Shown piece by piece: positions 8,684 to 20,060 of a DNA stretch of 64,000 nt; the stretch's first letter is position 1; each line of letters begins with the position of its first letter. The notes under the pieces are model-generated. The model had not been told where the DNA came from, searched no databases, and worked only from the letters and a program-made list of their open reading frames with translations. The position numbers and the translations under genes were made by a program. Origin of the DNA: Tetrapyrgos nigripes (taxonomy: Eukaryota > Basidiomycota > Agaricomycetes > Agaricales > Campanellaceae); NCBI GenBank assembly GCA_013368315.1, contig JAACJM010000299.1, forward strand, positions 31,902 to 95,901. Direction: 5' to 3'.

Positions 8684-11600
8684 CTAAGAGTCATTGGCAA
8701 CACCCAAGACTGCCTCTGCAATGACCCTGGCCTCCTCCTCTTCCTCCTCACCCTCACTCTCTCCTTCCTCCTCATCTCCTGCCGTCTCCCATCCATCCTC
8801 ATTGTCTGGTACTGCCATCTGATGTCGTACTCCCACTCCTGGTCGGAAGTAGTGCATGTTCCGACAGTCAAAACCCCGTAGCTTTGTTATCTGTTTCAAC
8901 CTCATCCAGTGCTGCTCATTGAACCTCCCTCACTCGTTTGCATGCAGATGGATTTGAAACGCCATTGCCGGGTCTGTCTGGTAGACTTGTTTTTGCATAG
9001 TATCTAGGTAGGCGCTCTCTTCCTTCATGTACGTGACCAGACGCTTGATTTCGACGTGTAGGCGTTTGATTTCCTCCTTGGAACGTAGTAGCTTGAAGTA
9101 TTGGGTCATGAGCTGTCGTAGAGCAGGTTTGGCCCAAGGTTTTTGTCTAACGTCGCTCCAGGTGTCCTTGAGGAAGTCGAATTCGGAAAGGTAGCTATGC
9201 TCCACAATGTCGGACCATTGAAGAGTCTCGCAGGGAGGAGAGAGGAGGGCGGCGGCAGTGTTGTACTCGTTGAGAGCCTTGCGGATGCTTTCTGACCGAG
9301 TCTTCATAGCATGGCCTATATGTTGTCTCATCTTGTACCCTAGTGTGTAAACATTAGTAGCAGTACTACGTATCAAAGATGAATAGAACGTACCTGTGCC
9401 AGACAAGTTAAGCCTCTGCAACTCAAACATCCGGGCAACAACAAGGCCCTCCAGCTTATCCAGCGCCTTCTGATACCGAGATTCTCTGACCATAGCCTCA
9501 GCCCTCTTCCACTCTTCCGAATCTCTTTTCCACCTGCTCTCAATACTAAGCCTTCCCTCCAGGTGCTGCAGGTCTTCCACCAGCAGTAGACATTTTTGCT
9601 GGGCATTCTGAATGACTCTGTCTTCCTGCAGAGACCTCACTCGTTCCTCAGTAGACCTTGATGACGACGGATCCCATATCTCTATCCTGAGGTTTTCCCG
9701 AGCCTTTTTTAGCACCCCTTCACATCTCTCCAGCTCCTCCAGCTTCAAGTAGTACGCCATGACGAGTGTGTCCTCTTCTGGCGTTGTTTTCCTCGACTCT
9801 AAGTACTTCCTCTCCTCCTCCAGCCATGACAGAAAGACCTGACCATCCACAATGCCATGTTCCTTCATACCCTTCACCACTGTCGGCGCTGTAGAAAGGA
9901 CGTCCAATGCTTGCTTGTAGTTGCTGTATATAAACTTGCTGAGGTTTGCATATGCCTCAAAGTTGTCCTGATGGTAGACATATTGTGTGATCGTTTGGCG
10001 ATGGTGGAATCGGCTTTGATATCGAGTAACCGGGGCAAGAGCGTTGGACTGGGAGAAGAATCATTCACAGACTTTGAGGTCCTCGTTTCCAGCACCATAG
10101 ACATAGAGGAGGAGAAATATGAGCTGGCAGAGTCGGTTGTGTGCATAGGCATGCAGAAGTCCAATCAACATCTGCAGCTTTTCCTTGCGGGCCAGGTCAC
10201 CGAGCGGGCTCCAGGCGATCATACCAATGAGGTTGCACGCAATGTCATATCCAACACCCACATTACCGTCTGGATTGTCAGGGAGACCCCTAGCTTGACG
10301 ATCCTCCCAGCATGCTGACAGAAAGTTGTTCAGGAAGGCGAGAACATACTTGGCTCTAAAAACAGTCAGAGTGGTTCTTGAAAAAGAAAATAAAAGTACT
10401 CACTGCTCACCGCTCCGCATCATATCAATCAACTTGATACAAAACCGATGCCTACAAACCCCCAAGAATATCCCGGTCTCGCTGAAGACCCCAAACTCTC
10501 GCTTAGTCTTTGCAGTGTTCATGTTGGAGAACCGGTCAGCACAGGGTACCTTCTTCCCCTCAGCCCTCTGGGGCTCAAAGCCCGGATGTGTGCTCCACTG
10601 TCCCTCCTCCCACCTGTTGACCTCCGCATTATCCATAAAGTAATCGCCTCCCCCCTCCCTATTATCCAAACGTTCCTTCAAAAGCCCAAGAAGATCTCCT
10701 TCGGGTCCTCTTTCCCGTTGTTCTACCCATTTAAGCGAATTGTTTCCGTCCACCGCAAGAAGGATTTGGAAGACCAAAGAATCCTCCCCAACTACTTCGT
10801 ACTGACAGCAAGGACACGCATTCAACATCCGCCAATTACTTGAAACACGCCTGAGTACTGTCCTGATACGAAGCCGGACTTCCTCAACGATGCGCACATA
10901 GAGGTCGTGAGCCGCAGTGACCTGGTCAGACAGGTAGTTCTTATAGCGAACACCCTGGAGATCACAGAGTGTCTTGACGAAGCTCTGTATTCTGAGTCGA
11001 GGGCAGCGAAGGGAGAGGTGATGGAACAGCTCAATGGTGTCCAGGGTAATGATGGTCTTATTGAGAAGGGGGTTAAAAGGAAGATAACCTTGACGTATGT
11101 AGCTAGTATTGTGGTATGTATCTCCTTGATACCGTGCTACTTTTTCTTCCCTCTTACCTGTTAATCTGTTCAGCACATTGCATAAAACTAGAGAAAAGAA
11201 GAACTCACCAAAAACACTATACACTGTGATGAGGTGATACTCTTTAACAGAATCTGCGACTACCTCTCCAACACGGCGTCGATAGCAATAGTCGAGATAC
11301 CCCTCAACCAGCTCGGGAAACTCCTGGTCCCACCGTTTCTGATCCTCAGCAATTTTATCGGTCCCGTTTCTATAGTCTTTATACTCGCTGGAGAACATCA
11401 GACATTGTACTAACAAGGTTTAAGGAATACTCACAAGTTCCTGTATGCCGCTTCGGTCACATACAGCAACCTCTCCTCCTCCGTGAGCTCCTCATTCTGC
11501 CACTCAGACGCGCCAGTCTGTGATCCTGAGATGCCATCATCCTCATGATCATGATCTTCCAGTGGCATCCATCCAACTTCGTCTTGAGCATCGTAGTAGA

Positions 11601-11829
11601 CACCATCAACCCGGTCGTTGCCCTTTAGTATCCGTGTTTCAAGTATAGTCCGCGTCTGGTTCTGTAACTCCTCTCGAGCCAATCGGTGAGCTTTTTGGTT
11701 CTGTGCGCTGACTTGACTGGCAGAAAAACATTGGAAAGTTGATCGAGGTTGAGAGCGGGTACTACTGAGCAGAGGATGTGCAGGTGCCAGAGTGGTTTTG
11801 GCCTTGTGCCCTTTAGTTTGACGGACCAT
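8684..11829 (-). pseudogene. KDZ transposase with two internal TGA codons (981-codon frame)
   Basis: Five exons stay in frame: 11829-11435, 11387-11209, 11157-10404, 10355-9394 and 9339-8684 (2,946 nt). KDZ transposase signatures appear in order: LRCPRLRIQSFVKTLCDLQG (about 260), NACPCCQYEVVGE (about 305), LLAVDGNNSLK, CADRFSNMNTA, GVCRHRF, GYDIAC (about 480), HAYAHNRLCQL, and the CE-FFSQSNALAPVTRYQSRF region that follows the probable catalytic Glu. Codon 541 in that region (10063-10061) is TGA, as is codon 900 (8932-8930); in both places CGA (Arg) would restore the expected context. The C-terminus is strongly acidic (about 8700-8790). It encodes the DDE-type enzyme that would move the element, but this copy should be dead unless the stops are read through. 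Confidence 0.88.
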
Positions 11830-12090
11830 GGTTCAACGATACGTAGGTTTGTTGACCGTAGTATGTACCGCGTCACTCACATGACTGGCATGTCATGTGC
11901 ATGTTGAAGTTCGCGTCGCGCGACGCGCGCTGAGATTTTTTGACTGCCTGGTTCTCTTACTGATCAAAAGTACCTCTTATTTAACCTCGTATTGTCGATT
12001 TGTCCATGTACCCAACTATCTACGTGCTCTTGTTGAAATATCAGTTCGTTCCTAATATATCTCTGAATAAATCTTAGTTTCTCTACCTAC

Positions 12091-12884
12091 TCATACACAC
12101 TCTTTTTGAAAACGAAGTTGTCGCTTTTCATACAGTCTAGTCAACTCTTTCACACCTATCATAGCAGCACACTGGATATCGTTAAGCCAGTCTACTAGCT
12201 TACGAACCTCTCCAGTCAATTGCTCAACCACTCTATACTCCTTCATGAACCCCACTGACTCACCAATCTCTGCCAGATACTCCTCTATAACCTTCAGTTT
12301 CTTGAGGAACCGACGCTCAAGATCATTGAGTGCAAACAATGGATCATTCGGAGTGGCTGAAAAGTGCTCCAGCTGAGTACAATAGATGTTTTCGAAATAT
12401 GGTTGTGGTGATCCTTGAGGAGCGACACGCTGGAGGAAACAGTCACGGCGTTCCCTAGCTAGTTGTACCAGTTGCTGTATGTGTAGTGTTCTGTAGGAAA
12501 TGTGAGCAGAAGGCAGACTAGAGAAAAGCAGAAAGTGGGTTCACTTTTTTTTCAGCTCACCGGCCGCAGAGTCGCTTGCATGTATCGCCTTTCGGTTTAG
12601 ACGTTCCTTGCAACTGCAGGACATTAAGGATATAAGTGACTTATGGAGCGGTATAGTATAGTGTACACATACCTTTTTTTATCGGCCTGCTTCCGGCTTT
12701 TATGGTATTGTTTGAGAGACTGTGCACGACGAGCCTCTCGATTCCTACAAGAAGTTTTCTTTAAGTTTATGATGAAGGGAAGGAGTTTGCGAGTGTGGTG
12801 AAACCTTTCGTAGTATCTGGCGTGGACGCGAGCCCTGGCAAGTTGCTTTTCTTCCTGGGTGTGGTAGAGTTTGGGTCGAGGCAT
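12091..12884 (-). pseudogene. KDZ-borne small basic/coiled-coil protein, probably frameshifted
   Basis: Four candidate exons (12884-12805, 12744-12673, 12613-12561, 12490-12091) total 605 nt, one short of a whole frame. The N-terminus MPRPKLYHTQEEKQLARARV runs into a very basic region (NREARRAQSLKQYHKSRKQ), a pattern common in Agaricomycete transposon-associated proteins and suggestive of DNA binding. The C-terminal 80 residues (FALNDLERRFLKKLK to QKEC) look helical. The second exon ends in a run of seven A; one more A there would bring the third exon into the frame CKRLCGRTLHIQQL and on to the last exon, so a one-base loss is likely. The partners and the exact role are unknown. Confidence 0.55.
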
Positions 12885-13227
12885 GAGGGTAAGTACTAAG
12901 AACCCTAATTGGCCTCATCCTACTTTTTGTACTTTACGACTTTTTCAATTTCTACAGTGACTGTACAAAAATTGCATGTAACACCAGCCTACAACTCCTA
13001 GTAGCCGGTTCTATATTTTTCTAAGGATAAAAATGATGCTGAGATGCGGGAGGACATCGACATTATTGAGTACTTTGAGCACATACCAGTCTGGTCATCC
13101 AGGATTTACTTTTCTCGTTCTTACACGGTCTCAAGATTTTTGTACAAGACGAGGTTACTCTCAAGATTTTCATACATTGATAAAAGATACATGAAATGGA
13201 CAAGACAAGTTTAAATAAGAGGTACAA

Positions 13228-14308
13228 TTATTGATAAGTAATTTGCCCTTCGCTCTCCATCTTCCTGAAAAGTTCCCAAGCGCCGTTCTTGTCCAACTCG
13301 ACCCTTTGCGCAGTGCCGGCCTTCCAGTCCAAACCGTAGGAAAGCAGATGCTTTCGGGGGTATGCTCCAGGCTGATGACCTGAGGTGACGATGAAATATT
13401 CGGGATCGGTTGGTGGAAGTTGAAGCAGGGCGAGGATACCACTGATGGCACATTCCTGGAACGAGTTGTATGCCTCCTGGTGGGTGCTGAAGCCTTGATA
13501 AACGGCCCGCTCAAAGGGTCGTCCGTTAGGGAGCTTCGTATATTGGGATGCACCAGCTTCTCCACAGGAGGGGAACCTAAAGAAGGAAATCACATTTGAA
13601 TGAGGAGAAGGGAAAAGCTGAGAGTAGACATACCATTTGGTGAAGATGCCATGCTCACCATCCAGGCCATAGTACACAACATATGCCTCATACTTTTGTT
13701 TGGCTTTAGGTTTGGAGGGAGACAACAGCGATGTATGCAAAGGGGTAGCCGAGGGTGGGTCAGCTGACAGCGGACCACGACGAGACGGCGTGGCTAAGGA
13801 TGCAGGTGTCCTAGAGGAACGACCGCTTTGGCGAGACGGCGTAGCAGGTGGGGAATGAACGGGGTTGCCGAGCTCTAGAGAAAGATTGTCTGAAAGATAT
13901 TAGCAACGATTAAAAATAATAAAAGAACTTTTGATGTACTCATGTAGGATTCCAGTGCACCTGAGCTAGTTGCAAGGGTGGCTAAACCTTGCTTGACCTG
14001 GTCTTCGGAGTCCCTGAGCAGCTGCTCGGCCGTTTGACAGTTTAATTCTCGTTGAAAAATCACTACAGCAAATACAATTCATTAGTGGTAGTACAACTAG
14101 AAAGCCATGAAGACTCACTTTGATGGTCTCGCAAGACTGACATCTGGAGGTCAACACCATGCTGCAAGTGCAGCAATTGTTCAGTATTGCTCTTGACGGG
14201 AGACGAAGAGCGCGAAGACTTGACTGGTGATGGCGAACAAGGTTTAAATGGAGAGGCTGTGATAATACAAGACGTTAGAATTAGCCCAGACACGAGAGAG
14301 AACATACC
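13228..14308 (-). CDS. KDZ-borne protein with RNase H1 N-terminal-like (viroplasmin-type) domain
   Basis: Exons ending or starting at 14308, 14256-14119, 14062-13940, 13889-13634 and 13576-13228 join in frame with canonical sites. The first exon lies upstream of 14308 (about 14308-14365); I could not find an in-frame ATG, so the start is open. The order is a Ser/Pro-rich segment (SPSPVKSSRSSSPVKS), a helical stretch (FQRELNCQTAEQLLRDSE), a second Ser/Pro/Arg-rich linker, then a compact domain beginning YVVYYGLDGEHGIFTKW and ending VYQGFSTHQEAYNSFQEC. That aromatic-Gly-IF-x-W and YxGFxTxxEA pattern is the signature of the small domain in RNase H1 that grips RNA/DNA hybrids. No RNase H catalytic domain is present. 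It is divergent to the accessory gene at 14453. No internal stop was seen. Confidence 0.65.
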
Positions 14309-14452
14309 CATTGAGTAGACTGTATTGGTTGGTGGACAAGCTGGTTCGTTTGAATCAACATGCACGTGAGATTGTTGATTGCACGTGTACTGTGTTTATT
14401 ACATACACAGGGTCTGAGCTCCTGCAATTTTTCGTTGATTTCCTCAGACCCA

Positions 14453-17149
14453 ATGACCCACTATCCACGCCAGGGAAGATTTGACCTCCAGCAAGACATG
14501 CCTGGCTTTGAGAGGTTTGAACCCGACATCATCCACTCGTTCTCTCGGCCGAACCATGGGAGTTATACATATAGTTCCCATGCTCAATACAATGGTTCAC
14601 ATCATCAAAACCGTGCCACTCAATACAACGGTCCTCGTTCCCGTGTCTTACTCACTGAATTGGGCTCCTCAGCAGGCCTACAGCCGGTGAGTCTATTGTA
14701 CGGCAGTAATTCGGAAGTGGACTGAGCTGGTCCAGTTTAACCCTTCACAGCTGTTTCGGCAGCCACCTGCAACTCAAAATGTGCTGGGTCACGTTGACCC
14801 AGTGCGTCAGGTTCCAACCAGCACCATTCCCACACCTCAGAGTCATTTTGACGTGTCCAACACTCGGTATAACACGTCTCATGGTGTAGTTTGCAAGAAC
14901 TATATCGTGCAGCCACAACCCAGGTTTTCGCCAGCCTTCCCATCCTCTGGTGTTGGTTCGGCTCCCCTTCAGCCTTCGGTCAGGCCAAACCTTCCCATCC
15001 AGACTCTACAACTGGTCTTGTCAGTAGGTCAACCCCCAGTTACTGGTACAGCCTGGGGCGGTCGACGTGGTGGCTGAGGACATGGCTCGTATGGTGGTAG
15101 TGGCGTCAAGCGTCGTTCTGACTCTCAGAATGACGCTATCCAACTCTATTGGCAGTCACCTGTGGTCAGTGACCCTGTGGATCCACTCCTGGAGCTTCTG
15201 ACATCGTGTCCAGTACCACCAAAACCAACGCCTCAATCTGAGTCGTCTTCTGAACGGTGGAATAGTCATCTTCTGCCAGAGGTGGGTTCAGCCAAGGAAA
15301 GTGGAGTGGCCTTCTCCATTCACTCTTTGCTGAACCCCTCGTCATCATCTTCATCAACTACCCTCTCCTCTTCTCCCCTTCCACCATCTACAATCTCCTC
15401 ACCATCACTTCACCAACCTCTGCACCTTCTACTCTATCATCTGGTTCTAAAAGGCCTGAAGCCAATGCTGATCCACCACCCTCCCCACTTGGAACACCTT
15501 CCCTGCTCGAAACGCCTGCCCTGTTCCAAACGCCTTCAGATTTGAGCGGTGCTTCACCCTCAGAAGCCGACTCTTCAGTTCCAGTTGTTCGTCCTCGAAT
15601 TGGAGATGCCGAGAAGAAGCTGAAGGATAATGGTGCTGCCCGTCAACTTCGAGATGCGGTGGCTCAGCGGTTAGATGTGTTCGACCAGGATATGGAACAA
15701 ATAGCGGCGGAACATGGGGTTTCAGTTCTTCGAGTGCTGAAGCTGGTTGGTGTGCACCAGGCATTCAGAAAGCGGAGGAACAATAGCCTTATGAATGCCG
15801 CAGTTCATTCAAAAGGGAGGGAACTCAATGACAGTCAGTTTCTCTTCATAATTGTTGTTTATTCTAGCTAATTTTCTTATGACTGTAGGACGAGCAAAAG
15901 GGAACTGGTACAAGCTGCAAGAACTAATAGAGGAGGTCAAGAATGATGAACGGCTGTGGTCAATCGTCCAGGGTGACCCTGAGTCTGAAGAGGCAGCAGA
16001 ACTACTACAGGAGCTGGCGGACTTCCAAGCCGATAGCTTTCAAGGTCTTCGTGCTAATGAGAAGGCTAACGCTAACGACGTGTCAAAGCGGTTTGGCCAG
16101 ATCTCAGAACAGGTGTGTACATGGTTTATTTATTAAAGTATAGCTAGACTGACCTCATGTTCTCTTCCAGGTGACAAACCTCGCAAAATGTACCGAGTCG
16201 ATAGCGTTCGGCTTCATCTGTCAGAGTAGAAGTGGTCAGACCTTTCCTCGGGCGATGTTTGCTTCAGGCCCCATCGACAAGTTCCTACTGTGGAAATGGG
16301 GTGTAACTGGTCAGCAGCTGGTTGATGCATGCGAGGCGTATTCTATCGCAAGTACGACAGGACGGTCTAGGGCACCATCAGCAAAGAAGATGAGGCAGGA
16401 AATTGTGAAGGCCATTTGTGATGGACTGCGTACGTCTTCTCTTTTTCCAGTTGCGAAGCTTGCGTCTCACAGAACTTTCAGGTGAAGTCACTGGGTCGCC
16501 TAGCCTCAACATGGAATACAAACATTACGAGTATCTCATCGTCAACGAGTACAGCGTACACATTGTAGGATGGCCAGCAGGTGTGGACTTGATCAGTCCT
16601 CACAAACTGAACGCCAGCGATACCCTCAAGCTTTACACTGCCATCAAGAACCAGCACTGTCACTGGAAGAAAATGACAGCAAGTGAGCGGACCGCAGCTA
16701 GGAAGGCTCTTGACGTCAAAGTCAAGGAGGGTAAATTGAAGGTTCCGGAGGTAAAGACTCGAGGGGGAAAGGGGAAGGGGAAGGAAGTGAAGGGGAAGAA
16801 AAGAGAGAGGAGGACCGTCTACTCTAGTAAGACGAAGAAGCAGCGTACCGAGGGAGGTAAAGGCCGGGTTGTGAAGAGCCGAAGGGTCATAACCTCCGAT
16901 GAGGAGGAGGACAGTGAGGAGGAGATTGAGGACAAACACAGTGACAGGGAGGGCAGTGATCATGGCGAGGCGGGAGATAGCATGGAAATGGACGACTATG
17001 ACACCGACGACGACTTTCTGCTAGCACCCAACCCTGCTGCCATTGTCCTCTCCCCACCAGTCTGGAGTGAAGATCTAGAGGAGGATTTTGAAGATATGGG
17101 AGCAATGTTCATTGACGATGGTGTAGATGAACTTATTGATGAAGAGTAG
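14453..17149 (+). pseudogene. KDZ-borne accessory protein (large, disordered N-terminus, acidic C-terminus), disrupted
   Basis: Candidate exons: 14453-14686, 14736-15833, 15889-16112, 16171-16429 and 16482-17149. The N-terminal 340 codons are Pro/Ser/Gln-rich and include an RGG-type patch. The conserved part follows: VVRPRIGDAEKKLKDNGAAR, NWYKLQELIEEVKNDERLW, VSKRFGQISEQ, GFICQSRSGQTF, then a segment with MEYKHYEYLIVNEYSVHIVG and CHWKKMTASE. It ends in a basic stretch (KGKGKEVKGKKRERR) and a long acidic tail. I know this architecture as a frequent companion of basidiomycete KDZ-type elements, with unknown function. Damage: TGA at 15075-15077 inside the Gly/Arg patch (CGA expected), and the second exon is one base short, with the frame changing in a Ser-rich stretch near 15400. 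A long cryptic intron there is the alternative. Confidence 0.7.
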
Positions 17150-17318
17150 CATTGTACAGAGGGATTCCGATGTCTTGAAGCTTCATAATGCACATATAAT
17201 CTTGCCTATGTGTATAATATTAATGTAGTTAGGTAGATTTACACGCCTACATATAATACACCTTTTGATACCTTATACCCTGAGAACTGAAGTCCCTTGA
17301 GTAGCAGAAAGTGCTAAG

Positions 17319-17470
17319 TGACCTACTCCCCTTATAATCCCACTCACGAAGTCCAACTGGCCATCGGAGGGCATCAAACTGCCCGGAATTACACTAAGTG
17401 CCTTATGTGAAAGGCGCTTCTCGGTACATCAACGCCTTATATAAGTCCGATCAATTGGTCATATTAGGTG
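17319..17470 (-). repeat. KDZ right terminal inverted repeat
   Basis: Reverse-complement partner of 8430-8581, ending GGTCATATTAGGTG at the element boundary. Confidence 0.92.
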
Positions 17471-17478
17471 TGAGTAAG
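17471..17478. repeat. Target-site duplication of KDZ element, right copy
   Basis: TGAGTAAG directly after the right inverted repeat, matching 8422-8429. Confidence 0.9.
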
Positions 17479-17540
17479 TAGTAAGGCCTAAGGCCTAAGG
17501 GGTAGTAGAGTTGTATCGTCGTCAATTTACAAAACTGCAG

Positions 17541-19332
17541 TCACGTAATTGAAGTATGGTGACGTAACCTCAAACTCTGAAAACCTTTGTATTCGTCGAA
17601 AACTTCAACATCCAAACCCAGACCTTCCTGTTTCAAGGCGCGTAGTCCGGGTATAATGAGGTTGGACCAATTATGTCCTGCCGGTGTGCGGAACTTGGCA
17701 CACAGCTTCAACCTTTCTAAACCCACTACCGTATTATGATCACCTGTCCAGGCTTGCGAACGTCTCTCCGAGGAATCAAACGACAAGCGGTGCGCTAGTG
17801 CGGAGGATCTTGGTTTGCGGGACCTAAGCATTGAGATAACGAGGTCAGCATTTGGAAGGCCTTCTTCGTTTTCATGGGCACTGCCCGACCAAAAGCTGCC
17901 TAATAAGATTTCAAGATGGGTCTAGGTGGGTAGTAGCGGAAGGCTGACGAGACCGGCCGCCGAAAAATTGTCAATGCCACCGTCTTTGATGGTCAGACTC
18001 CGTACAAGATTGCCTGTGAAGAGTTTCGCAAAACTGCTTCCCAGATCCATTTTCAGGCATTTGAGCCTGGGCAGCAGCTCCAAAACGGCTAAAAGCTCCT
18101 GATCAGATTTGAAAAACCCTCTACGGAACTCGAATAGCTCCAGTGAACATTTCGACCTCGCGAGCATCGCCCTAAAACTTCGCTGCACGGACTCGTCCTG
18201 ACCTGCAACTGACCCGGACAGTTGCAACCTCGTCAAACATGGCAACGTCAACCCCTCGAAGTGCGATTGCCGCGTGCTCGTCGTCGACGTGGAGTTCAAG
18301 AGATTGTAGGTTCTTGTGCGTCATATCAAGTTCGTCGAAACCGTCTCCAACCTCCAACGACAGATGCTCTAGGCCTCCACACAGCTCCAACATGTCTTCA
18401 GGTGACCCGTCTACCCAATGATCACAGATCCTCAACTCTTTGAGTTTCTCGAATGGGAAGGGAAGAAAGGAGTGAAAGGCATCCAGGGATAGGGAGCGTA
18501 ACGCTGGCCAACGGACAAAGAGGTGAAAGAACGTGTTTTCTTCCAATAGCAGAGAAGCATATGTCCAGTGGATATTTAGGACTTCTAGACGATCCAATGA
18601 CCAATCTGTGGGTCGAGGTATATGACGCATGCGATGGAACCCTTCAGTGTAAATGTCCCGATGCAAGAGAAATGTCGCCTCCTTCCATTTCAACCGATGG
18701 GATAAAATGATCTCCAGCGTCTTCCATCCGTTTTCATGCAACTCGTCCAGATCATCTTCGTCATCTGTACCCGCGGTGGCAGAGATTTTGAAAGTCAAAG
18801 GTACATTGCCCGAGCGATCCAGATACTGCTGTAAAAGCAACATGGTGCGAGGAGTCGAATTGCCGAAGTCTATATTCAAGCAAGACCATAAAGTTGGTCG
18901 AGAATAGACGATGTTTCTCCAAACGTTACACGTATGCGAGAGAGTAAGGGTGGGTGCACCAACGTGTCCTGGGTATATTGTGAGACCCTCTGGGCAAATC
19001 GCAAAGGCAAATATCTCGGAAAGGAGCTCTGCAGGAAGTCGACGGACTGGAGCAAGGAGGGACTTGTGCTCGTCCGTGTATCGATGTAAGGTTTTTCGCT
19101 GCTCTTGCAGTTTGTTCAAGATTTGAGTTATCGCTCCAATTTCGGTGTCGTAGCGTTCAAGATCTCGTTCGGCGTCTTCTACAAGATGTTGGATACGCAA
19201 GATGTCAGTTTCGGATGGAGTGTACATTGTGCGCAACTGCTGCATGGACGAAGAAGAAGCAGAGAGGGGGGTGCGATGGGCTGCTGTGAATGTGTTGTTG
19301 CATTTTTGACAGAGAGTTGTACTTGAGAGCAT
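17541..19332 (-). pseudogene. F-box protein gene, second copy, with frameshift and stop
   Basis: Closely similar to the intact gene at 4803-6629 over its whole length: MLSSTTLCQKCNNTF start, coiled coil, LLAPVRRLPAELLSEIFAFA F-box, LRSLSLDAFHSFLPFPFEKL, and the LRSRKPRSSALA tail. ATG at 19332 is preferred. The frame breaks near 18262, where the intact copy has two more bases (CTCTTTGAGG versus ACTTCGAGG), and a TAG at 17924-17922 replaces a Leu codon (ACCTAGACC versus TCCTTGACC). The last residues also diverge to a different C-terminus. The KDZ element sits in the 3' flank. Confidence 0.85.
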
Positions 19333-19544
19333 TTCGGGCAAAAAAAAAGTCGAAAAAGCGTTAGAGCTGTCTTAAGCTTATGAGTTCATTTTCAATGCAA
19401 GGGTGACAGACTTGAAAAATGGAGACTCACGGAGGAGAAGCCTGAATAGGCCTTTCAAAGATGGAAAATTCTGCTGTTGTTGACTTCAAGAGCGTAGGTA
19501 ACAGAGAGACGCGACTGCGAGTCACGTCACTCAAATTTCTTTCT

Positions 19545-20060
19545 TTTGCAACCGTCATTGGCTTGCACAGGCTAGACCCTCGGTAATCTCTTTTTTGTAT
19601 CTAGAATGAGCTCAAGAAGACCATGGCCTCGCTGGGGTTAGTGAGAAATGCCAATCCAATTTGGCACTACTGGCAGCCGCCTTAGACGTCCCAACCAAGT
19701 TCCAACTGCTCTTAACTTCCTTCTACCTCGTTGCACCTCTGGCTTGTCTAGTTGCGTCTTGAATCCAAACTTTGCCATCTCCATTTTTTCCCCCTTCTGA
19801 TAGCCCTTCCAAAGCTCGTAGGTGTTCTTTTCGCATCTGTTTGGCTAAATCTTGATCAAGACTGGACGCGCAGCAGATCTAGAAGTACGATTATGCCTTG
19901 CCCTACGTCTTCCATCCCAACCTGCTGTACCTACTAGTAGAGAATCCTTCTGCGCCCTCTGGCACTCAGTGTCGTCGTCAACGAACAGCAGGTATGTTTT
20001 GATTCGCACTACTCAGCGCTTACTCACTCAAACGATGTTTACTAGGCCCTGCTAATGCCA
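19545..20060 (+). pseudogene. Divergent gene remnant shared by the F-box units (copy 2)
   Basis: Counterpart of 7090-7500, with ATG at 19623. It keeps sequence lost in copy 1 (KFQLLLTSFYLVAPLACLVA, a hydrophobic stretch in a different frame from the ATG) and a downstream open stretch (about 19888-19980) with DYALPYVFHPNLLYLLVENP. Frames do not connect through to a single protein. Together the two remnants show that each F-box unit once carried a small, probably membrane-associated, divergent gene of unknown family. Confidence 0.35.

Larger units (their letters stand above)
8430..17470. mobile_element. Complete KDZ (Kyakuja-Dileera-Zisupton) DNA transposon, 9,041 bp
   Basis: Both ends carry a 152-bp terminal inverted repeat with about three mismatches, starting CACCTAATATGACCAATTGA on each strand. 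The element is flanked by an exact 8-bp direct repeat, TGAGTAAG (8422-8429 and 17471-17478). It carries four genes: a KDZ transposase (minus), a small basic protein (minus), an RNase H1-N-like protein (minus), and a large accessory protein (plus). KDZ elements are large, have 8-bp target duplications and are expanded in Agaricomycetes. The target was the 3' flank of an F-box copy: joining 8421 to 17479 recreates the flank seen at about 4690-4790. The intact target duplication and nearly identical inverted repeats argue for a fairly recent insertion, but three of the four genes are already damaged. Confidence 0.93.

Noticed and set aside
10061..10063. TGA at the catalytic region taken as a natural end of the transposase
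   Set aside because: The same frame continues for over 400 codons with KDZ motifs and a canonical in-frame intron.
9857..10843. Plus-strand frames of 105-153 codons
   Set aside because: Antisense to the KDZ transposase, whose minus-strand reading has clear family motifs.
8430..17470. A TET/JBP-type dioxygenase gene inside the KDZ element
   Set aside because: No HxD...H dioxygenase pattern was found in any frame, although some KDZ relatives carry one.
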